Source: an uncultured Prevotella sp.
GTDB taxonomy: Bacteria > Bacteroidota > Bacteroidia > Bacteroidales > Bacteroidaceae
Direction: 5' to 3'
Assembly (NCBI GenBank): GCA_900557255.1
Contig: USSA01000162.1
Coordinates: forward strand, 1 to 6,601
DNA length: 6,601 bases
This document shows positions 6,164-6,601 of the stretch, one piece after another. Within the stretch, counting starts at the first letter, position 1; each line of letters starts with the position of its first letter. The notes beneath the pieces were generated by a model. That model ran no database searches, was not told where the DNA came from, and saw only the letters and a list, made by a program, of their open reading frames with translations. A program made the translations under genes and the position numbers.

Positions 6164-6488
6164 ATGCAGCAAAATATAATAGGAAGAAAGCGAGAAATCA
6201 ACTTGTTGGAGATTAGCCAAGAAGAAAATTGGAATGAGCCGTGAGGACATCATGAAATCCTTGAAACTCACTTCTGGTGGAAAGTTGACCGAAGCCTTCA
6301 ATGATTTGATAAGTTGTGACTTCATCAGAAAATACAATGCTTTCGGCAACAAGAACAATGGTGCCATGTTCCAGTTCACAGATTTGTACACCTTATTTTA
6401 TTTACATTACACTAACAGAGCCCCTTTTTTAAGAGAGCTCAGTAATTCTAACATATCTGCTTATGTTAATATTTCTCCCCAAAAATAA
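6164..6488 (+). pseudogene. Internally deleted AAA+ ATPase remnant
   Basis: The ATG at 6164 opens a 26-residue frame, MQQNIIGRKREINLLE and so on, ending at TGA 6242-6244. IIGRKREINLLE is the typical start of the P-loop ATPases of the archaeal-type ATPase/DUF234 group, where it comes just before the Walker A motif. Instead of Walker A, the sequence jumps, in another frame (open from 6183; first ATG 6234), to KKIGMSREDIMKSLKL, SGGKLTEAFNDLISCDFIRKYNAFG and GAMFQFTDLYTLFYL. This is the winged-helix segment that lies after the ATPase domain in such proteins. The nucleotide-binding core, by family length some 200-270 residues, is therefore missing, with the junction near 6212-6230. Similarity also fades after FYLHYTN, before the stop at 6486-6488, so the C-terminal domain is lost too. 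The 84-aa frame 6234-6488 could still be translated, but a function is unlikely. Confidence 0.75.
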
Positions 6489-6545
6489 AATAGACATTAT
6501 GCAAAGAATGATTATCACTCTTTGCATAATGTCTATTCCTTTTTT
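6489..6545 (+). terminator. Perfect 19-bp hairpin with T-run, probably bidirectional
   Basis: Arms at 6489-6507 and 6519-6537 are perfect inverted copies (core GACATTATGCAAAGA) with an 11-base loop, followed by CC and six T (6540-6545). The left flank is A-rich (AAAAATAA, 6481-6488), so the opposite strand also has a T-rich tail. It begins directly after the stop of the ATPase remnant. A terminator shared with a gene arriving from the right on the - strand would fit, but that gene is not visible. Confidence 0.8.
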
Positions 6546-6601
6546 CCAATCGTTTTCTAAAAGGTATTCAAAGACAAACTTAAAGATAGATATTCCTTCT
6601 G

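Noticed and set aside
6429..6599. Frame open on the - strand from the window end (reading EGISIFKFVFEYLLEND and onward)
   Set aside because: It runs through the 19-bp terminator hairpin and shows no known motif. A - strand gene may end near the right edge, but too little is visible to call its frame.

Overview
The window looks like chromosomal accessory DNA from a gut-type member of the Bacteroidota, most likely Prevotella/Segatella or a close relative. The signs are: two exact matches to the Bacteroidota -7 promoter element (TAnnTTTG) ahead of genes; A-rich leaders with little or no Shine-Dalgarno sequence; an HU-HIG type DNA-binding protein, a family typical of this phylum; and two AAA+ ATPase families common in these genomes. 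The genus is inferred from general familiarity, not from a search.

Layout, all genes on the + strand. (1) 1-1429: an intact DUF4143-type ATPase of 438 aa, whose leader carries a large imperfect inverted repeat. (2) 1430-1730: a gene-free stretch with a dense cluster of interleaved dyad repeats and a promoter for the next gene. (3) 1731-2330: an HU-HIG protein with a probable C-terminal winged helix. (4) 2331-2595: a 12-bp tandem repeat (six units) and an 11-bp hairpin just ahead of the restriction genes. (5) 2596-6028: a McrBC-type (type IV) modification-dependent restriction module. It consists of a large McrB-like protein with two PUA/EVE-type reader domains and a GTPase domain, translationally coupled (ATGA overlap) to an McrC nuclease. 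(6) 6034-6095: a perfect 20-bp hairpin that probably terminates the operon. (7) 6131-6488: a promoter and the remains of a second ATPase gene that has lost its nucleotide-binding core, followed by a 19-bp perfect hairpin terminator.

The most notable point is that the McrB-like gene is split. The first reading frame ends at 3675 in the middle of a linker, and the -1 frame continues that linker smoothly into the second EVE domain and the GTPase. A single extra base near 3654-3657 would give one protein of about 795 aa. Either the locus is broken, the sequence has an indel error, or the frame is changed during expression. The expected working of the intact system is that the PUA/EVE domains read a modified base, the McrB GTPase assembles and translocates on DNA, and McrC cuts it, which would restrict modified phage or plasmid DNA. 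The flanking ATPase genes, one intact and one gutted, together with the repeats, suggest a region of repeated gain and loss.
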